The notes under the pieces: model-generated
What the model was told of the DNA's origin: nothing
Database searches by the model: none
What the model saw: the letters and a program-made list of their open reading frames with translations, nothing else
Program-made: the position numbers and the translations under genes
Shown: one piece after another, positions 23,852-33,522 of the stretch
Layout of the letters: the number at the start of each line of letters is the position of its first letter
How positions within the stretch are numbered: the stretch's first letter is position 1
From: Oceanimonas sp. GK1
GTDB taxonomy: Bacteria; Pseudomonadota; Gammaproteobacteria; Enterobacterales; Aeromonadaceae
Reading direction: 5' to 3'
NCBI RefSeq assembly: GCF_000243075.1
Contig: NC_016745.1
Coordinates: forward strand, 377,501 to 441,500
DNA: 64,000 bases

Positions 23852-25844
23852 ATTTCCCTATCGCGTACGCGAAATAGAGCACACCCTGATCCCGTTGAAA
23901 GACGGCACCCGACTGGCGGCCCGCATCTGGCTGCCGGAAGACGCGGAGCAAAACCCGGTGCCCGCCATTCTGGAGTACCTGCCCTATCGCAAGCTCGACG
24001 GCACCGCGGTGCGCGACGCCCTCACCCACCCCTACCTGGCGGGTCATGGCTATGCCTGCGTGCGGGTGGACATTCGCGGCAACGGCGAGTCCGACGGCCT
24101 GATGCTGGATGAATACCTCCAGCAGGAGCAGGACGACGCCCTGGAGGTGATCGACTGGATCAGCCGCCAGCCCTGGTGCAGCGGAAAGCTGGGCATGATG
24201 GGCATCTCCTGGGGCGGCTTTAACAGCCTGCAGCTGGCGGCGCGCCGACCCGCGCCGCTGAAGGCTATCATCACCCTCTGCTCCACCGACGACCGCTACG
24301 CCGACGACGTGCACTTCAAGGGCGGCAACCTGCTGCTGGAGAACCTGGGCTGGGCCGCCACCATGCTGAGCTTTTCCGCCGCCGTGCCCGACCCCCGGCT
24401 GGTGGGGGACGACTGGCTGGACCGCTGGAAATACCGGCTTGAGAACATGCCGCTGCTGGCCCATCCCTGGGTGGAGCACGGCACTCGGGACGGCTACTGG
24501 CAACACGGCTCCATTTGCGAGAACTATGCCGACATTGAGGCGGCGGTCTACTGCATCGGCGGCTGGGGGGATGCCTACCGCAATACCCCGGTGCGCATGA
24601 TGGAACACCTGACCTGCCCGAAAAAGGCGCTGATCGGCCCCTGGATCCACAAGTATCCCCACTTCGCCATTCCCGATCCGGCCATCGGCTTTTTGCAGGA
24701 AGCCCTGCGCTGGTGGGATCACTGGCTCAAGGACATCGACACCGGCATCATGGACGAGCCCGAGTGCACCTTCTACCTGCAGGAGCCGCAGCCACCGGTG
24801 GCCATGAGCGCCCACCGCGCCGGTGACTGGGTGCAGACCGACGCCTGGCCCGCCCGGGAGGTCAACACCAAAACCTTCAGCCTGGCCGATGGCGGCCTGT
24901 GCGAGGGTGAGCACTCGCTGACCGAGGCCGCCTCCATCTGCTCGCCGCTGACCACGGGGGTGCACGGCGGCGAATACTGCGCCATCTGGTTCGGCCCGGA
25001 TTTTCCCACCGATCAACGCCGGGACGACGCCCAGTCGCTGTGCTTTGACAGCGCCCCCTTGCGCGAGCCCCTGTCGCTGCTGGGCAACCCCAGGGTGCGC
25101 CTGACCGGTGCGGTGGATCAGGACTGTGGCCAGGTCACGGTACGCCTGAGCGATGTCGCCCCCGACGGCCGCGCCACCCTGGTCAGCTACGGCACCCTCA
25201 ACCTGAGCCTGCGCCACGACCGCGCCCAATACACGCCGCCGGTGCCGGGCGAGAACATGGCCTTTGAAGTGGTGCTCGATAACATGGGCTACAAGGTACC
25301 CGCCGGCCACCGGCTGCGGGTCGCCATTGCCACCGCGCATTTCCCACTGCTGTGGCCCAGCCGCAAGCTGACCACCCTGACCCTGGCCCCCGGCACCCAG
25401 CAGTTGCTGTTGCCGGTGTTTGAGGGCGAGCCCATCGACAACCCGTTCCAGCCGCCCGAGTCGGCACCGCCGGTGAACATGGACTATCTGCGCGAGCCCG
25501 CCCCCAAACGCACCATCACCGAAGACGTGGCCAGCGGCGAGGTGTGCCTGCGGGTGGATGACGACATGGGCACCTACCGCTTTCTCGACCACGGCTTCTG
25601 GGTGGAGCAAAAGGCCACCGAAGAGTACCGCGCCCGGCCTTACGATCCCGATGCCACCCGGGCCGACATTGAGTGGCTGTACCGGGCCGGCCGGGATGAC
25701 TGGCAGGTAAGGGTGGAAAGCCGGCTCAGCATGACGGGGGACGAGCACTACTACTATCTGAGTGCCCGCCAGCAGGCCTGGCTCAACGACGAGCCCGTGA
25801 ACGACAAACACTGGGACTATCGCATTCCGCGCCGGGCCCAGTAG
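23835..25844 (+). CDS. CocE/NonD family hydrolase
   Basis: A 669-residue alpha/beta hydrolase of the X-Pro dipeptidyl-peptidase/cocaine-esterase group. The nucleophile elbow GISWGGFNS is at about residues 119-127, preceded by the oxyanion region RGNGESDG. The helical cap domain follows, and the C-terminal jelly-roll (PLREPLSLLGNPRVRLTGAV, NMGYKVPAGHRLRVAIA) is complete. No signal peptide is seen, so it is cytoplasmic. Family enzymes cleave esters or amides; the exact substrate is unknown. The start is inside the end of the BCCT gene, implying translational coupling and a shared substrate. Confidence 0.88.
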   Translation: MHIRHEFPYRVREIEHTLIPLKDGTRLAARIWLPEDAEQNPVPAILEYLPYRKLDGTAVRDALTHPYLAGHGYACVRVDIRGNGESDGLMLDEYLQQEQDDALEVIDWISRQPWCSGKLGMMGISWGGFNSLQLAARRPAPLKAIITLCSTDDRYADDVHFKGGNLLLENLGWAATMLSFSAAVPDPRLVGDDWLDRWKYRLENMPLLAHPWVEHGTRDGYWQHGSICENYADIEAAVYCIGGWGDAYRNTPVRMMEHLTCPKKALIGPWIHKYPHFAIPDPAIGFLQEALRWWDHWLKDIDTGIMDEPECTFYLQEPQPPVAMSAHRAGDWVQTDAWPAREVNTKTFSLADGGLCEGEHSLTEAASICSPLTTGVHGGEYCAIWFGPDFPTDQRRDDAQSLCFDSAPLREPLSLLGNPRVRLTGAVDQDCGQVTVRLSDVAPDGRATLVSYGTLNLSLRHDRAQYTPPVPGENMAFEVVLDNMGYKVPAGHRLRVAIATAHFPLLWPSRKLTTLTLAPGTQQLLLPVFEGEPIDNPFQPPESAPPVNMDYLREPAPKRTITEDVASGEVCLRVDDDMGTYRFLDHGFWVEQKATEEYRARPYDPDATRADIEWLYRAGRDDWQVRVESRLSMTGDEHYYYLSARQQAWLNDEPVNDKHWDYRIPRRAQ

Positions 25845-25904
25845 CCATCACCGGCCGACGGGGGTAGAGTAGTGACTGTATTTGACAGCCTTGCCCGCAC
25901 CGCC

Positions 25905-26816
25905 ATGTCTCAACGGATCTCGCCACTGCCGCCCCTCAACTGCCTGCAGGCCTTTGAGGCGGCGGCCCGCCGCCGCAGCTTTACCCAGGCCGCCGCCGAA
26001 CTCAATCTGACCCAGAGCGCCATCAGCAGGCAGATCAAACGGCTGGAGGAATGTCTGGGCCGGCCGCTGTTCATGCGCGACGCACTGGGGGTGGCGCTGA
26101 CCCCGGCGGGCGAGCGTTATTTCGAGCTGGTGCAGGGCCTGCTGCGGGAACTGGCCAGCGGCACCGCCGAGCTCACCCGGCGCCAGGGCAGCCTGCAGCT
26201 GACCCTGGCCTCCAGCCCCACCGTGGCCTCCATGTGGCTGACCCGCCGGCTGCCCGAGCTGAAGCGGGCATGCCCGCAGCTGGACATTCGCATTCTCACC
26301 GCCGAAGACCCCCGCCGGCTCGATCCCAGCGAGTTCGATCTGGCGCTCTATTACCTGCTGCCCGGAGAGCGGGAACCGGAAGGGGTACGCATTCGACCGG
26401 TGTTTGGCCCGGAGCGGGTCGTCGCCCTGTGCAGCGCCGCCTACCTGCAACAACACGGCCCCATTGCCGGGCCAGGACAAATGCTGGCACGGCACACCCT
26501 GCTGGAGCTGGAAGATCACTACCACGACTGGCTCACCTGGCGGGACTGGTTTGCCGGCATTGAACAGCCCTGGCACACGCCGGCCCACACCCTCAAGGCC
26601 AACAGCTACCTGCTGCTGATGCAGGCGGCCCTGGCCGGCCAGGGTATCATTCTGGGCTGGGAGCGGCTGTTGCAGCCCTACCTGCAGGAAGGCGCCCTGG
26701 TGCAGGCCCTGCCCGACAGCATGGCCAGCCGGGGCTATCTGTGCCTGCTCGAGCCCAGCCATCGTCATGTTTCGGTGGCCGCCCGCCAGTTTATGCACTG
26801 GTTGCTGCCGGAGTAA
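25905..26816 (+). CDS. LysR family regulator (GcvA-like)
   Basis: A 303-residue LysR-type activator. The HTH at residues 8-65 (LPPLNCLQAFEAAARRRSFTQAAAELNLTQSAISRQIKRLEE) is of the GcvA type. The effector domain occupies about residues 90-295. The ATG chosen starts MSQRISPLPP; a GTG 33 bp upstream is possible. It lies 60 bp after the hydrolase on the same strand, and so probably controls the BCCT-hydrolase unit and may be co-transcribed with it. The ligand is unknown. Confidence 0.88.
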   Translation: MSQRISPLPPLNCLQAFEAAARRRSFTQAAAELNLTQSAISRQIKRLEECLGRPLFMRDALGVALTPAGERYFELVQGLLRELASGTAELTRRQGSLQLTLASSPTVASMWLTRRLPELKRACPQLDIRILTAEDPRRLDPSEFDLALYYLLPGEREPEGVRIRPVFGPERVVALCSAAYLQQHGPIAGPGQMLARHTLLELEDHYHDWLTWRDWFAGIEQPWHTPAHTLKANSYLLLMQAALAGQGIILGWERLLQPYLQEGALVQALPDSMASRGYLCLLEPSHRHVSVAARQFMHWLLPE

Positions 26817-27001
26817 GCCCTCACCTTTTCGGCAAGCTCAGCATCTCTGGCCACCGTGGCCGACCGGGCCCTTTTCCGCTCAAAAGCCTGTAAAATGCTG
26901 GCCTCATCACCCCGGCTGGTATAAAAAGGCCCCCGTCATTTATGCTGTAGTGATGCCGGGCGCTGTTACTTTCGTCCGGATTCATAATAAGGAGAGTTAT
27001 C

Positions 27002-27760
27002 ATGTTCGCATCCCTTCGCCGCCTGGGCGCCGCCCTGGCCCTGTCCGCCACCCTTATCGCTCCCGCCATGGCCGCCGATCCGGTCAAGGTGGGCATGTCC
27101 GGCCGCTATTTCCCCTTTACCTTCGTCAAGCAGGACGAGCTGCAGGGCTTTGAAGTGGACGTATGGAACGAGATTGGCAAACGCATCGGGCGGGACGTGG
27201 AGTTTGTTACCACCAACTTCTCCGGCCTGTTCGGCATGCTTGACACCGGCCGCATCGACACCATTTCCAACCAGATCACCATTACCCCGGAGCGGCTGGA
27301 AAAGTACGACTTCGCAGACCCGTACGTGTATGACGGCGCGCAGATCGTGGTGCGGCAGGGCAACGACAGCATTCAGGGTCTGGAGGATCTCAAGGGCAAG
27401 AAGGTGGCGGTCAACCTGGGCTCCAACTTCGAACAGCTGATGCGCAAGCACGACACCAACAACGAAATCAATATCATCACCTACGAGACCAACCTGGAGC
27501 AGGACGTGGCCCTGGGTCGGATTGATGCCTTTGTGATGGACAGAGTCGGTTCCGCTCAGCTGATCAACGAGGCAGGCCTGCCCCTGCAACTGGCCGGCAA
27601 GCCCTTTGAAACCATGGAAAACGCCTTTCCCTTCGTGAAGTCGCCCGAGCAGCAGGCGCTGCTGGCCGAGGTGAACCAGGCGCTGGCCGAGATGCGTGCC
27701 GACGGCACCCTCAAGGCCATTTCCGAGAAATGGCTGAACGCCGACATCACCAGTAACTAA
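27002..27760 (+). CDS. Polar amino acid ABC transporter substrate-binding protein (cystine-type)
   Basis: A 252-residue periplasmic binding protein with a signal peptide ending AMA at about residue 24. The SBP_bac_3 fold shows VGMSGRYFPFTF, GFEVDVWNEIGKRIG, GLFGMLDTGRIDTISNQITITPER and YDFADPYVYDG. The SNQI stretch and flanking residues resemble cystine binders (FliY/TcyJ-like), but the substrate is an inference. First gene of a three-gene import operon. AAGGAGAG lies just upstream of the ATG. The 185-bp spacer before it shows no other gene. Confidence 0.9.
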   Translation: MFASLRRLGAALALSATLIAPAMAADPVKVGMSGRYFPFTFVKQDELQGFEVDVWNEIGKRIGRDVEFVTTNFSGLFGMLDTGRIDTISNQITITPERLEKYDFADPYVYDGAQIVVRQGNDSIQGLEDLKGKKVAVNLGSNFEQLMRKHDTNNEINIITYETNLEQDVALGRIDAFVMDRVGSAQLINEAGLPLQLAGKPFETMENAFPFVKSPEQQALLAEVNQALAEMRADGTLKAISEKWLNADITSN

Positions 27761-27762
27761 GC

Positions 27763-28428
27763 ATGCAGTTCGATCTCGACTACACCCTGGCGCTGTTTCC
27801 CATCCTGTTCAGGTATCTGGGCACCACCATGGAAATGGCGCTGCTGGGCTTTGTCTTCGCGCTGATCATCGCCGGCACCCTGGCGGTGATCAGAACCTTT
27901 GAGCTGCCGGGGCTGAATGCCCTGGCCCGGCTGTTTATCTCGTTTTTCCGCGGCACGCCCCTGCTGGTGCAGCTGTTTTTGCTGTATTACGGCCTGCCCC
28001 AGATTTTTCCGATATTCATTGGCATGAACGCCTTTACCGCCGCGGTGATCGGCCTGACCCTGCACTTCGCCGCCTACATGGCCGAGTCGATCCGCGCCGC
28101 CATCATGGGCATTCACAAAAGCCAGATGGAAGCGGCCATGAGCATCGGCATGACCCGGGGCCAGGCGATGAAGCGCATTATCCTGCCCCAGGCGGCGCGC
28201 ATCGCCACGCCTTCGCTGATGAACTACTTCATCGACATGATCAAGAGCACGTCACTGGCCTTTACCCTGGGGGTGGCCGAGATCATGGCGTCGGCCCAGA
28301 AGGAAGCCTCAAGCAGCTTCAAGTTCTTTGAGTCCTTCATCGCCGTGGCGCTGATCTACTGGGCGGTGGTGGTGTTCTTTACCCACCTGCAGGGCCGGCT
28401 GGAGCGCCGCCTGAATGCGGCTTACTGA
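27763..28428 (+). CDS. Polar amino acid ABC transporter permease
   Basis: A 221-residue integral membrane protein of the HisM/TcyL type with about five helices. The family marker [19 protein letters not shown] is present, and the EAA loop reads [22 protein letters not shown]. It probably forms a homodimeric channel because only one permease gene is present. It begins two bases after the binding-protein stop codon and is followed 10 bp later by the ATPase gene. Confidence 0.93.
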   Translation: MQFDLDYTLALFPILFRYLGTTMEMALLGFVFALIIAGTLAVIRTFELPGLNALARLFISFFRGTPLLVQLFLLYYGLPQIFPIFIGMNAFTAAVIGLTLHFAAYMAESIRAAIMGIHKSQMEAAMSIGMTRGQAMKRIILPQAARIATPSLMNYFIDMIKSTSLAFTLGVAEIMASAQKEASSSFKFFESFIAVALIYWAVVVFFTHLQGRLERRLNAAY

Positions 28429-28438
28429 CCGAGGCAAC

Positions 28439-29179
28439 ATGATCAAGTTACGCAATCTGACCAAGGTCTATCACGGCCAGACGGTACTGAACGACATCAG
28501 CCTGGACATCGGCAAGGGCGAAATTGTGGTGATCCTGGGGCCCTCGGGCACCGGCAAATCCACCCTGCTGCGCTGCCTCAACCTGCTGGAAACCCCCGAG
28601 GCCGGCAGCCTGGAGATAGACGGCTTTGCCATTGACTTGGCGAAACACAGCGGCAAGCAGGCCATTGAGCTGCGTAAGCGCACTTCCTTCGTGTTCCAGA
28701 ACTATGCCCTGTTCGCCAACAAGACCGCCCTCGACAACATCGCCGAGGGGCTGATCACCGTATGGAAGAAGCCCAAAACCGAGGCCCGGGCGGAAGCGCG
28801 GCGCATTCTGGGTGACATCGGCCTGGCCGACAAGGCCGGCGCCTATCCCTCGTCGCTGTCCGGCGGCCAGCAGCAGCGGGTGGGCATCGGCCGGGCCATG
28901 GCCAGCCACGCCAATGTCATGCTGTTTGACGAGCCCACCTCGGCATTGGATCCGGAATGGGTAGACGAAGTGCTGGGGCTGATGAAAAAGCTGGCCCTGG
29001 CGCACCAGACCATGGTGGTGGTGACCCACGAAATCGGCTTTGCCCGGGACGTGGCCGACCGGGTGATCTTTATGGATGGCGGCCGCATCGTGGAGCAGGG
29101 CCCGCCCAGTGAGCTGCTCACCAACCCGCAGGATCCGCGCACCCGCGCCTTTTTGCGCAAGGTGCTGCCCGCCAGCTGA
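28439..29179 (+). CDS. Polar amino acid ABC transporter ATP-binding protein
   Basis: A 246-residue ATPase of the GlnQ/TcyN family. Walker A is [12 protein letters not shown] (about residues 36-47), the Q-loop is VFQNYALF, the signature is [16 protein letters not shown] and Walker B is [12 protein letters not shown]. It energises the importer formed with the two preceding genes. The ATG 10 bp after the permease stop was chosen; the frame extends upstream into the permease gene. Confidence 0.95.
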   Translation: MIKLRNLTKVYHGQTVLNDISLDIGKGEIVVILGPSGTGKSTLLRCLNLLETPEAGSLEIDGFAIDLAKHSGKQAIELRKRTSFVFQNYALFANKTALDNIAEGLITVWKKPKTEARAEARRILGDIGLADKAGAYPSSLSGGQQQRVGIGRAMASHANVMLFDEPTSALDPEWVDEVLGLMKKLALAHQTMVVVTHEIGFARDVADRVIFMDGGRIVEQGPPSELLTNPQDPRTRAFLRKVLPAS

Positions 29180-29182
29180 CAC

Positions 29183-29202
29183 GGCAACGGCTGGTGGTTG
29201 CC
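29183..29202. terminator. Hairpin after the ABC operon (no T-run)
   Basis: GGCAAC and GTTGCC pair around an 8-nt loop just after the ATPase gene. Without a T-tract it is at best a weak terminator. Confidence 0.3.
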
Positions 29203-29236
29203 AACGCGGCTGGCGTGAGTATAATGCCAGCCCCGC

Positions 29237-29261
29237 GATCCTTTCGGATCCGGGATCGATC
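29237..29261. other. GATC cluster upstream of rpmH
   Basis: Four GATC sites occur in 25 bp (29237, 29247, 29254, 29258), inside short inverted repeats of GGATCC/GATCGATC. This mirrors the GATC-dense stretch upstream of dnaA at the other side of the accessory block. Confidence 0.6.
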
Positions 29262-29311
29262 CGGTCGGCTCTGCATGCAACGCCATCGGCTCGGTATTCA
29301 TGCCATGTCGA

Positions 29312-29340
29312 TTGACGACACGCACTTAACTGTTTAGAAT
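29312..29340 (+). promoter_or_regulatory. rpmH promoter
   Basis: TTGACG, 17 bp, TAGAAT is a near-consensus sigma70 promoter. It is located 88 bp before the rpmH start codon, leaving a leader of about 80 nt. Confidence 0.75.
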
Positions 29341-29427
29341 TCGGCCTCTTTTATGGGTCGTCTCGGTGAGTGCACGGCATTTCGCCATGGCGGTCAAACT
29401 GTACAGTTAACTGAAGCGGTAATAACA

Positions 29428-29562
29428 ATGAAACGCACTTTTCAACCTTCAAATCTGAAGCGCAAGCGCAGCCACGGTTTCCGTGCCCGCATGGCCACCA
29501 AAAACGGTCGCAAGGTACTGGCTGCCCGCCGCGCCAAAGGTCGTGCCCGTCTGAGCGCCTAA
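29428..29562 (+). CDS. rpmH: 50S ribosomal protein L34
   Basis: A 44-residue, highly basic protein, complete and typical: [19 protein letters not shown] through GRARLSA. L34 is a small component of the large ribosomal subunit. The start was fixed by this conserved N-terminus; the frame runs further upstream without meaning. The stop overlaps the rnpA start by one base. Confidence 0.99.
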   Translation: MKRTFQPSNLKRKRSHGFRARMATKNGRKVLAARRAKGRARLSA

Positions 29563-29924
29563 TGGCCCGGCATGCCTTTTCACGGGAGTTACGTCTGTTA
29601 ACTCCCGCTCAATTCAAAAACGTCTTCGACAACCCCGTCAGAGCCGCCTCCCCCCACCTTACCCTGCTGGCCAAACCCAATGGTCTGGAACATCCCCGAC
29701 TCGGTCTTGCCGTGCCCAAAAAGGCGCTCAAGCGTGCCGTGTGGCGTAACCGGGTAAAGCGGGTAGCACGCGAATCCTTTCGTCTTCGGCAACACAAGCT
29801 GCCTTCGGTCGATATCGTGGTGATCGCCAAGAAAGGGATCGGAGACGTGCCCAACGACGAATTGTTCGAGCTGCTGGAAAGGCTATGGCGCACCCTCTCT
29901 CGCCGCTGCAAAGACTCGGCATAG
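29562..29924 (+). CDS. rnpA: Ribonuclease P protein component
   Basis: The 120-residue protein cofactor of RNase P, which binds the 5' leader of pre-tRNA next to the catalytic RNA. It has the diagnostic RNR box [15 protein letters not shown] at about residues 60-74 and KKALKRAV before it. The ATG overlaps the rpmH stop (TAATG), and yidD overlaps its 3' end by 40 bp. Confidence 0.97.
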   Translation: MARHAFSRELRLLTPAQFKNVFDNPVRAASPHLTLLAKPNGLEHPRLGLAVPKKALKRAVWRNRVKRVARESFRLRQHKLPSVDIVVIAKKGIGDVPNDELFELLERLWRTLSRRCKDSA

Positions 29925-30130
29925 GGCTGGTCAGGCTCTATCAGCTGGTTCTCAGTCCCCTGCTCGGCCCCAGGTGCCGCTTTACTCCCACCTGCTCTCA
30001 ATACGCCATTGAAGCCATTCAGCTCCACGGTTTTGCAAAAGGCGGTTGGTTAACCATCAAACGTCTATTAAAATGCCACCCTTTAGGTCCAAGCGGCCAC
30101 GATCCGGTCCCGACAAAGCGAAGAAACTGA
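29885..30130 (+). CDS. yidD: Membrane protein insertion efficiency factor YidD
   Basis: An 81-residue protein with the YidD signature [31 protein letters not shown] and [13 protein letters not shown]. It is an amphipathic, inner-membrane-associated protein that assists YidC-dependent insertion. It overlaps rnpA by 40 bp in another frame and lies 4 bp before yidC, the standard arrangement. Confidence 0.97.
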   Translation: MAHPLSPLQRLGIGLVRLYQLVLSPLLGPRCRFTPTCSQYAIEAIQLHGFAKGGWLTIKRLLKCHPLGPSGHDPVPTKRRN

Positions 30131-30134
30131 CACT

Positions 30135-31796
30135 ATGGAATCCCAACGCAACATACTTGTTATTGCGCTGCTGCTGGTGAGCTTTCTCATCTGGCAACAG
30201 TGGCAGACGGATAAGGCGCCCCAGCCAGAGACGGCGCAGCAAAGCACCCAGACTAGCCCGGGCGATGACAGCTTTATTCCCGAGTCGGACCAGGCCGGCG
30301 GTGAAGTACCTGCCGAGGCCCCCGTGGCGGCCAGCCGCCAGCTGGTGACCATTGCCTCCGACACCCTGGAGCTGACCATCGACACCCAGGGTGGCGATAT
30401 CGTCCGCGCCGCGCTGCTGGAGCATGACGACGAGCTCAACTCCGACGACAAGTTCGTGCTGCTGAGCAATGGCGCCAACTTCGTCAACGTGGCCCAGAGC
30501 GGGCTTATCGGTCGTGACGGCCCCGACGGCCAAGCCGATGGCCGCCCGGTCTACCAGACCGAGCAGCGTGAATACCGTCTGGCCGAAGGCCAGGACAGCC
30601 TGAGCGTGCCGCTGACCTTCACCAACGCCGAAGGTGTCACTTTCACCAAAACCTTTACTCTGGAGCGCGGCCGCTACGTGGTGGGTGTCAACTACGACAT
30701 CAACAACCAAAGCGACCAGCCGGTGCAGACCCAGCTCTACGCCCAGCTCAAGCAGAGCGAGACCAAGCCCGGTGACGATGGCGGCAGCATGCTGATGGCC
30801 TCCGCCTACCGCGGCCCGGCCTACTCCACCAGCGAGACCCGCTACAGCAAGTACGACTTCAAGGATGTGCGTGAAGCCAACCTCAACCAGACCACCGAAG
30901 GCGGCTGGGTCGGCATGCTGCAGCACTACTTTGTGTCCGCCTGGGTGGCCCCGGAAAATGGCGAGAACCAGCTTTACACCCGCTTCCTGAACAACCAGGG
31001 CCAGGCCATCATCGGCTTCAAGGCGCCGGTTGCCACGGTCGCGCCGGGCGCCGAGCAGAGCCTGTCTGCCAAGCTGTGGCTGGGTCCCAAGCTGCAGGAT
31101 GAAATGGCCGTGGTGGCTCCCAACCTGGATCTGACCGTGGACTACGGCTGGCTGTGGTTCATTGCCCAGCCGCTGTTCAAGCTGTTGCAGTTCCTGCAGA
31201 GCTTTGCTGTTAACTGGGGTCTGGCCATTATCCTCACCACCTTCGTGGTGCGCGCCATCATGTACCCGCTGACCAAGGCCCAGTACACCTCCATGGCCAA
31301 GATGCGCATGCTGCAGCCCAAGCTGGTGGCCCTGCGCGAGCGCTACGGCGACGACCGCCAGAAGATGTCCCAGGGCATGATGGAGCTGTACAAGAAGGAA
31401 AAGGTCAACCCGCTCGGCGGCTGTCTGCCCATCCTCATTCAGATGCCCATCTTTATCTCCCTGTACTGGGTGCTGATGGAATCCGTTGAGCTGCGCCACG
31501 CCCCCTTCATGCTGTGGATTGACGATCTGTCGGTGCGCGATCCCTACTTCGTGCTGCCCATTCTGATGGGGGCCAGCATGTACGTGATCCAGAAGATGAG
31601 CCCGACCACCATCACCGATCCGATGCAGCAGAAGGTGATGCAGTTCATGCCCATCATCTTTACCTTCTTCTTCCTGTGGTTCCCCGCCGGCCTGACCCTG
31701 TACTGGCTGGTGAGCAACGTGGTCACCATCTCCCAGCAGTGGTATATCTTCCGCCAGCTGGAGAAGAAGGGCCTGCACAGCAAGGCCACGTCCTGA
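30135..31796 (+). CDS. yidC: Membrane protein insertase YidC
   Basis: A 553-residue insertase of the gram-negative type. An N-terminal membrane anchor ([18 protein letters not shown]) is followed by a large periplasmic beta-sandwich domain (residues about 50-340) and the conserved five-helix core ([62 protein letters not shown]). The hydrophilic-groove arginine is expected in VVRAIMYPL. It inserts and folds inner-membrane proteins alone or with SecYEG. A terminator lies downstream. Confidence 0.98.
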   Translation: MESQRNILVIALLLVSFLIWQQWQTDKAPQPETAQQSTQTSPGDDSFIPESDQAGGEVPAEAPVAASRQLVTIASDTLELTIDTQGGDIVRAALLEHDDELNSDDKFVLLSNGANFVNVAQSGLIGRDGPDGQADGRPVYQTEQREYRLAEGQDSLSVPLTFTNAEGVTFTKTFTLERGRYVVGVNYDINNQSDQPVQTQLYAQLKQSETKPGDDGGSMLMASAYRGPAYSTSETRYSKYDFKDVREANLNQTTEGGWVGMLQHYFVSAWVAPENGENQLYTRFLNNQGQAIIGFKAPVATVAPGAEQSLSAKLWLGPKLQDEMAVVAPNLDLTVDYGWLWFIAQPLFKLLQFLQSFAVNWGLAIILTTFVVRAIMYPLTKAQYTSMAKMRMLQPKLVALRERYGDDRQKMSQGMMELYKKEKVNPLGGCLPILIQMPIFISLYWVLMESVELRHAPFMLWIDDLSVRDPYFVLPILMGASMYVIQKMSPTTITDPMQQKVMQFMPIIFTFFFLWFPAGLTLYWLVSNVVTISQQWYIFRQLEKKGLHSKATS

Positions 31797-31832
31797 GGCC
31801 ACTGGCCTGAGCGGCGTTAACGCAATACACTG

Positions 31833-31857
31833 GGCGGCCTGAGGGCCGCCTTTTTTA
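31833..31857 (+). terminator. Intrinsic terminator after yidC
   Basis: GGCGGCC-tgag-GGCCGCC is a perfect stem followed by six T residues. It separates yidC from mnmE. Confidence 0.9.
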
Positions 31858-31917
31858 TTGAGCGGGCATCACCGCCATACTGAACCGAACAGCGTACATT
31901 CCGGAGTAACAGAACCC

Positions 31918-33279
31918 ATGCCCAACGACACCATCGTCGCTCAGGCCACCGCCCCCGGACGCGGCGGCGTCGGCATTATTCGCGTCTCGGGCCCCCAGGC
32001 CGAGGCCGTGGCTCAAGCCGTGCTCGGCCGCGTGCCCCAAGTACGTTATGCCGACTACCTGCCGTTCAAAGATGAGCAGGGCACCGTGCTGGACCAGGGC
32101 ATCGCCCTGCTGTTCAAGGGCCCCCACAGCTTCACCGGCGAAGACGTGCTCGAGCTCCAGGGCCACGGCGGCCCGGTGGTGCTGGACATGCTGGTGCGCC
32201 GCATTCTGGCCCTGCCCGGCCTGCGCCCGGCCCGGGCCGGCGAGTTCAGCGAGCGCGCCTTTCTCAACGACAAGCTGGATCTGGCCCAGGCCGAGGCCAT
32301 TGCCGACTTGATTGAAGCCTCCAGCGAGCAGGCCGCCCGTTCGGCGCTGCAGTCGCTGCAGGGCGAGTTCTCCACCCGGGTACACGGCCTGGTGGAAGCG
32401 CTCACTCACCTGCGCATTTACGTGGAAGCGGCCATCGACTTTCCCGACGAGGAAGTGGACTTTCTGTCCGACGGCAAAATTGCCGGCGAGCTCTACGGCA
32501 TCATGGACCGGCTCACCGAGGTACAGCGGGAAGCCCGCCAGGGCGCCATCATGCGCGAGGGCATGAAGGTGGTGATCGCCGGCCGGCCCAACGCCGGCAA
32601 ATCCAGCCTGCTTAACGCCCTGGCCGGCAAGGAATCGGCCATCGTCACCGACATCGCCGGCACCACCCGGGACGTGCTGCGGGAATACATTCACCTGGAC
32701 GGCATGCCCCTGCACATCATCGACACCGCCGGCCTGCGCGAGGCCAGCGACGCGGTGGAACGCATCGGCATCGAGCGGGCCTGGGCCGAAATAGAACAGG
32801 CCGACCGCATTCTGTTTATGGTGGACGGCACCACCACCCAGGCGCGGCACCCCAAGGACATCTGGCCCGACTTCGTTGACCGGCTGCCGACCCATATTGG
32901 CCTCACCGTGGTGCGCAACAAGGCGGATCTCACTGGCGAGCCGCTCATCGTCAGCAGCGATGGCGAACACCCCGTGTACCCTATCTCCGCCCGCACCGGC
33001 GAAGGGGTAGAAGCGCTCAAGGAGCACCTCAAGGCCTGCATGGGCTTTCAGGGCGGCGGCGAAGGCGGCTTCAGCGCCCGCCAGCGCCATCTGGATGCCC
33101 TGCACCACGCCGACCAGCACCTGATCATGGCCAGGGAACAACTGGAGGTGTACATGGCCGGCGAGCTGGTGGCGGAGGAGCTGCGCCTGGCCCAGGAGCA
33201 GCTCAGCCAGATCACCGGCGAGTTCACCTCCGACGATCTGCTGGGCCGGATTTTCTCGTCGTTCTGCATTGGGAAATAG
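31918..33279 (+). CDS. mnmE: tRNA modification GTPase MnmE
   Basis: The complete 453-residue GTPase that with MnmG adds the carboxymethylaminomethyl group to U34 of tRNAs. The N-terminal tetrahydrofolate-binding domain begins [22 protein letters not shown]. The G1 motif is GRPNAGKSS (about residues 222-230), GTTRD is G2/G3 region and DTAGLR is G3. The C-terminus ends CIGK with Cys450, the conserved tail cysteine. The start was placed at the conserved N-terminus rather than 60 bp upstream. mnmG, its usual downstream neighbour in relatives, is replaced here by a hipBA island. Confidence 0.98.
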   Translation: MPNDTIVAQATAPGRGGVGIIRVSGPQAEAVAQAVLGRVPQVRYADYLPFKDEQGTVLDQGIALLFKGPHSFTGEDVLELQGHGGPVVLDMLVRRILALPGLRPARAGEFSERAFLNDKLDLAQAEAIADLIEASSEQAARSALQSLQGEFSTRVHGLVEALTHLRIYVEAAIDFPDEEVDFLSDGKIAGELYGIMDRLTEVQREARQGAIMREGMKVVIAGRPNAGKSSLLNALAGKESAIVTDIAGTTRDVLREYIHLDGMPLHIIDTAGLREASDAVERIGIERAWAEIEQADRILFMVDGTTTQARHPKDIWPDFVDRLPTHIGLTVVRNKADLTGEPLIVSSDGEHPVYPISARTGEGVEALKEHLKACMGFQGGGEGGFSARQRHLDALHHADQHLIMAREQLEVYMAGELVAEELRLAQEQLSQITGEFTSDDLLGRIFSSFCIGK

Positions 33280-33300
33280 AACACCCTTGCTGGCACGTTT

Positions 33301-33519
33301 ATGAAGCGCGGGCAGCTTGCCCGCCATTTGTCACAACGCGGCAACCAGGAGGGCGTCACTATCTCCATTAAGGATGAGCTCAACGCAATCGACACTCGGC
33401 TGGCAGAACTGGAACGTGAAAAGGCAGCCCTGCTGGCCCAAGCACTGGATTTTAGACTGTTCAATAAGGCCATGGAACGGCCCCGGTTTGTCCCGTCGGA
33501 ACAGAGATCACCGCTGTAA
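33301..33519 (+). CDS. Small hypothetical ORF, possible gene remnant
   Basis: A 72-codon frame between mnmE and hipB, not recognised. Its only clear feature is a charged heptad-like coiled coil (DELNAIDTRLAELEREKAALLAQ). AGGAG lies 8 bp before an ATC codon at 33361, exactly where a start codon would be expected for a protein beginning with that helix. It could therefore be the 5' remnant of a gene whose ATG was lost, or not be translated at all. It ends immediately before the 28-bp repeat array. Confidence 0.3.
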   Translation: MKRGQLARHLSQRGNQEGVTISIKDELNAIDTRLAELEREKAALLAQALDFRLFNKAMERPRFVPSEQRSPL

Positions 33520-33522
33520 ATC

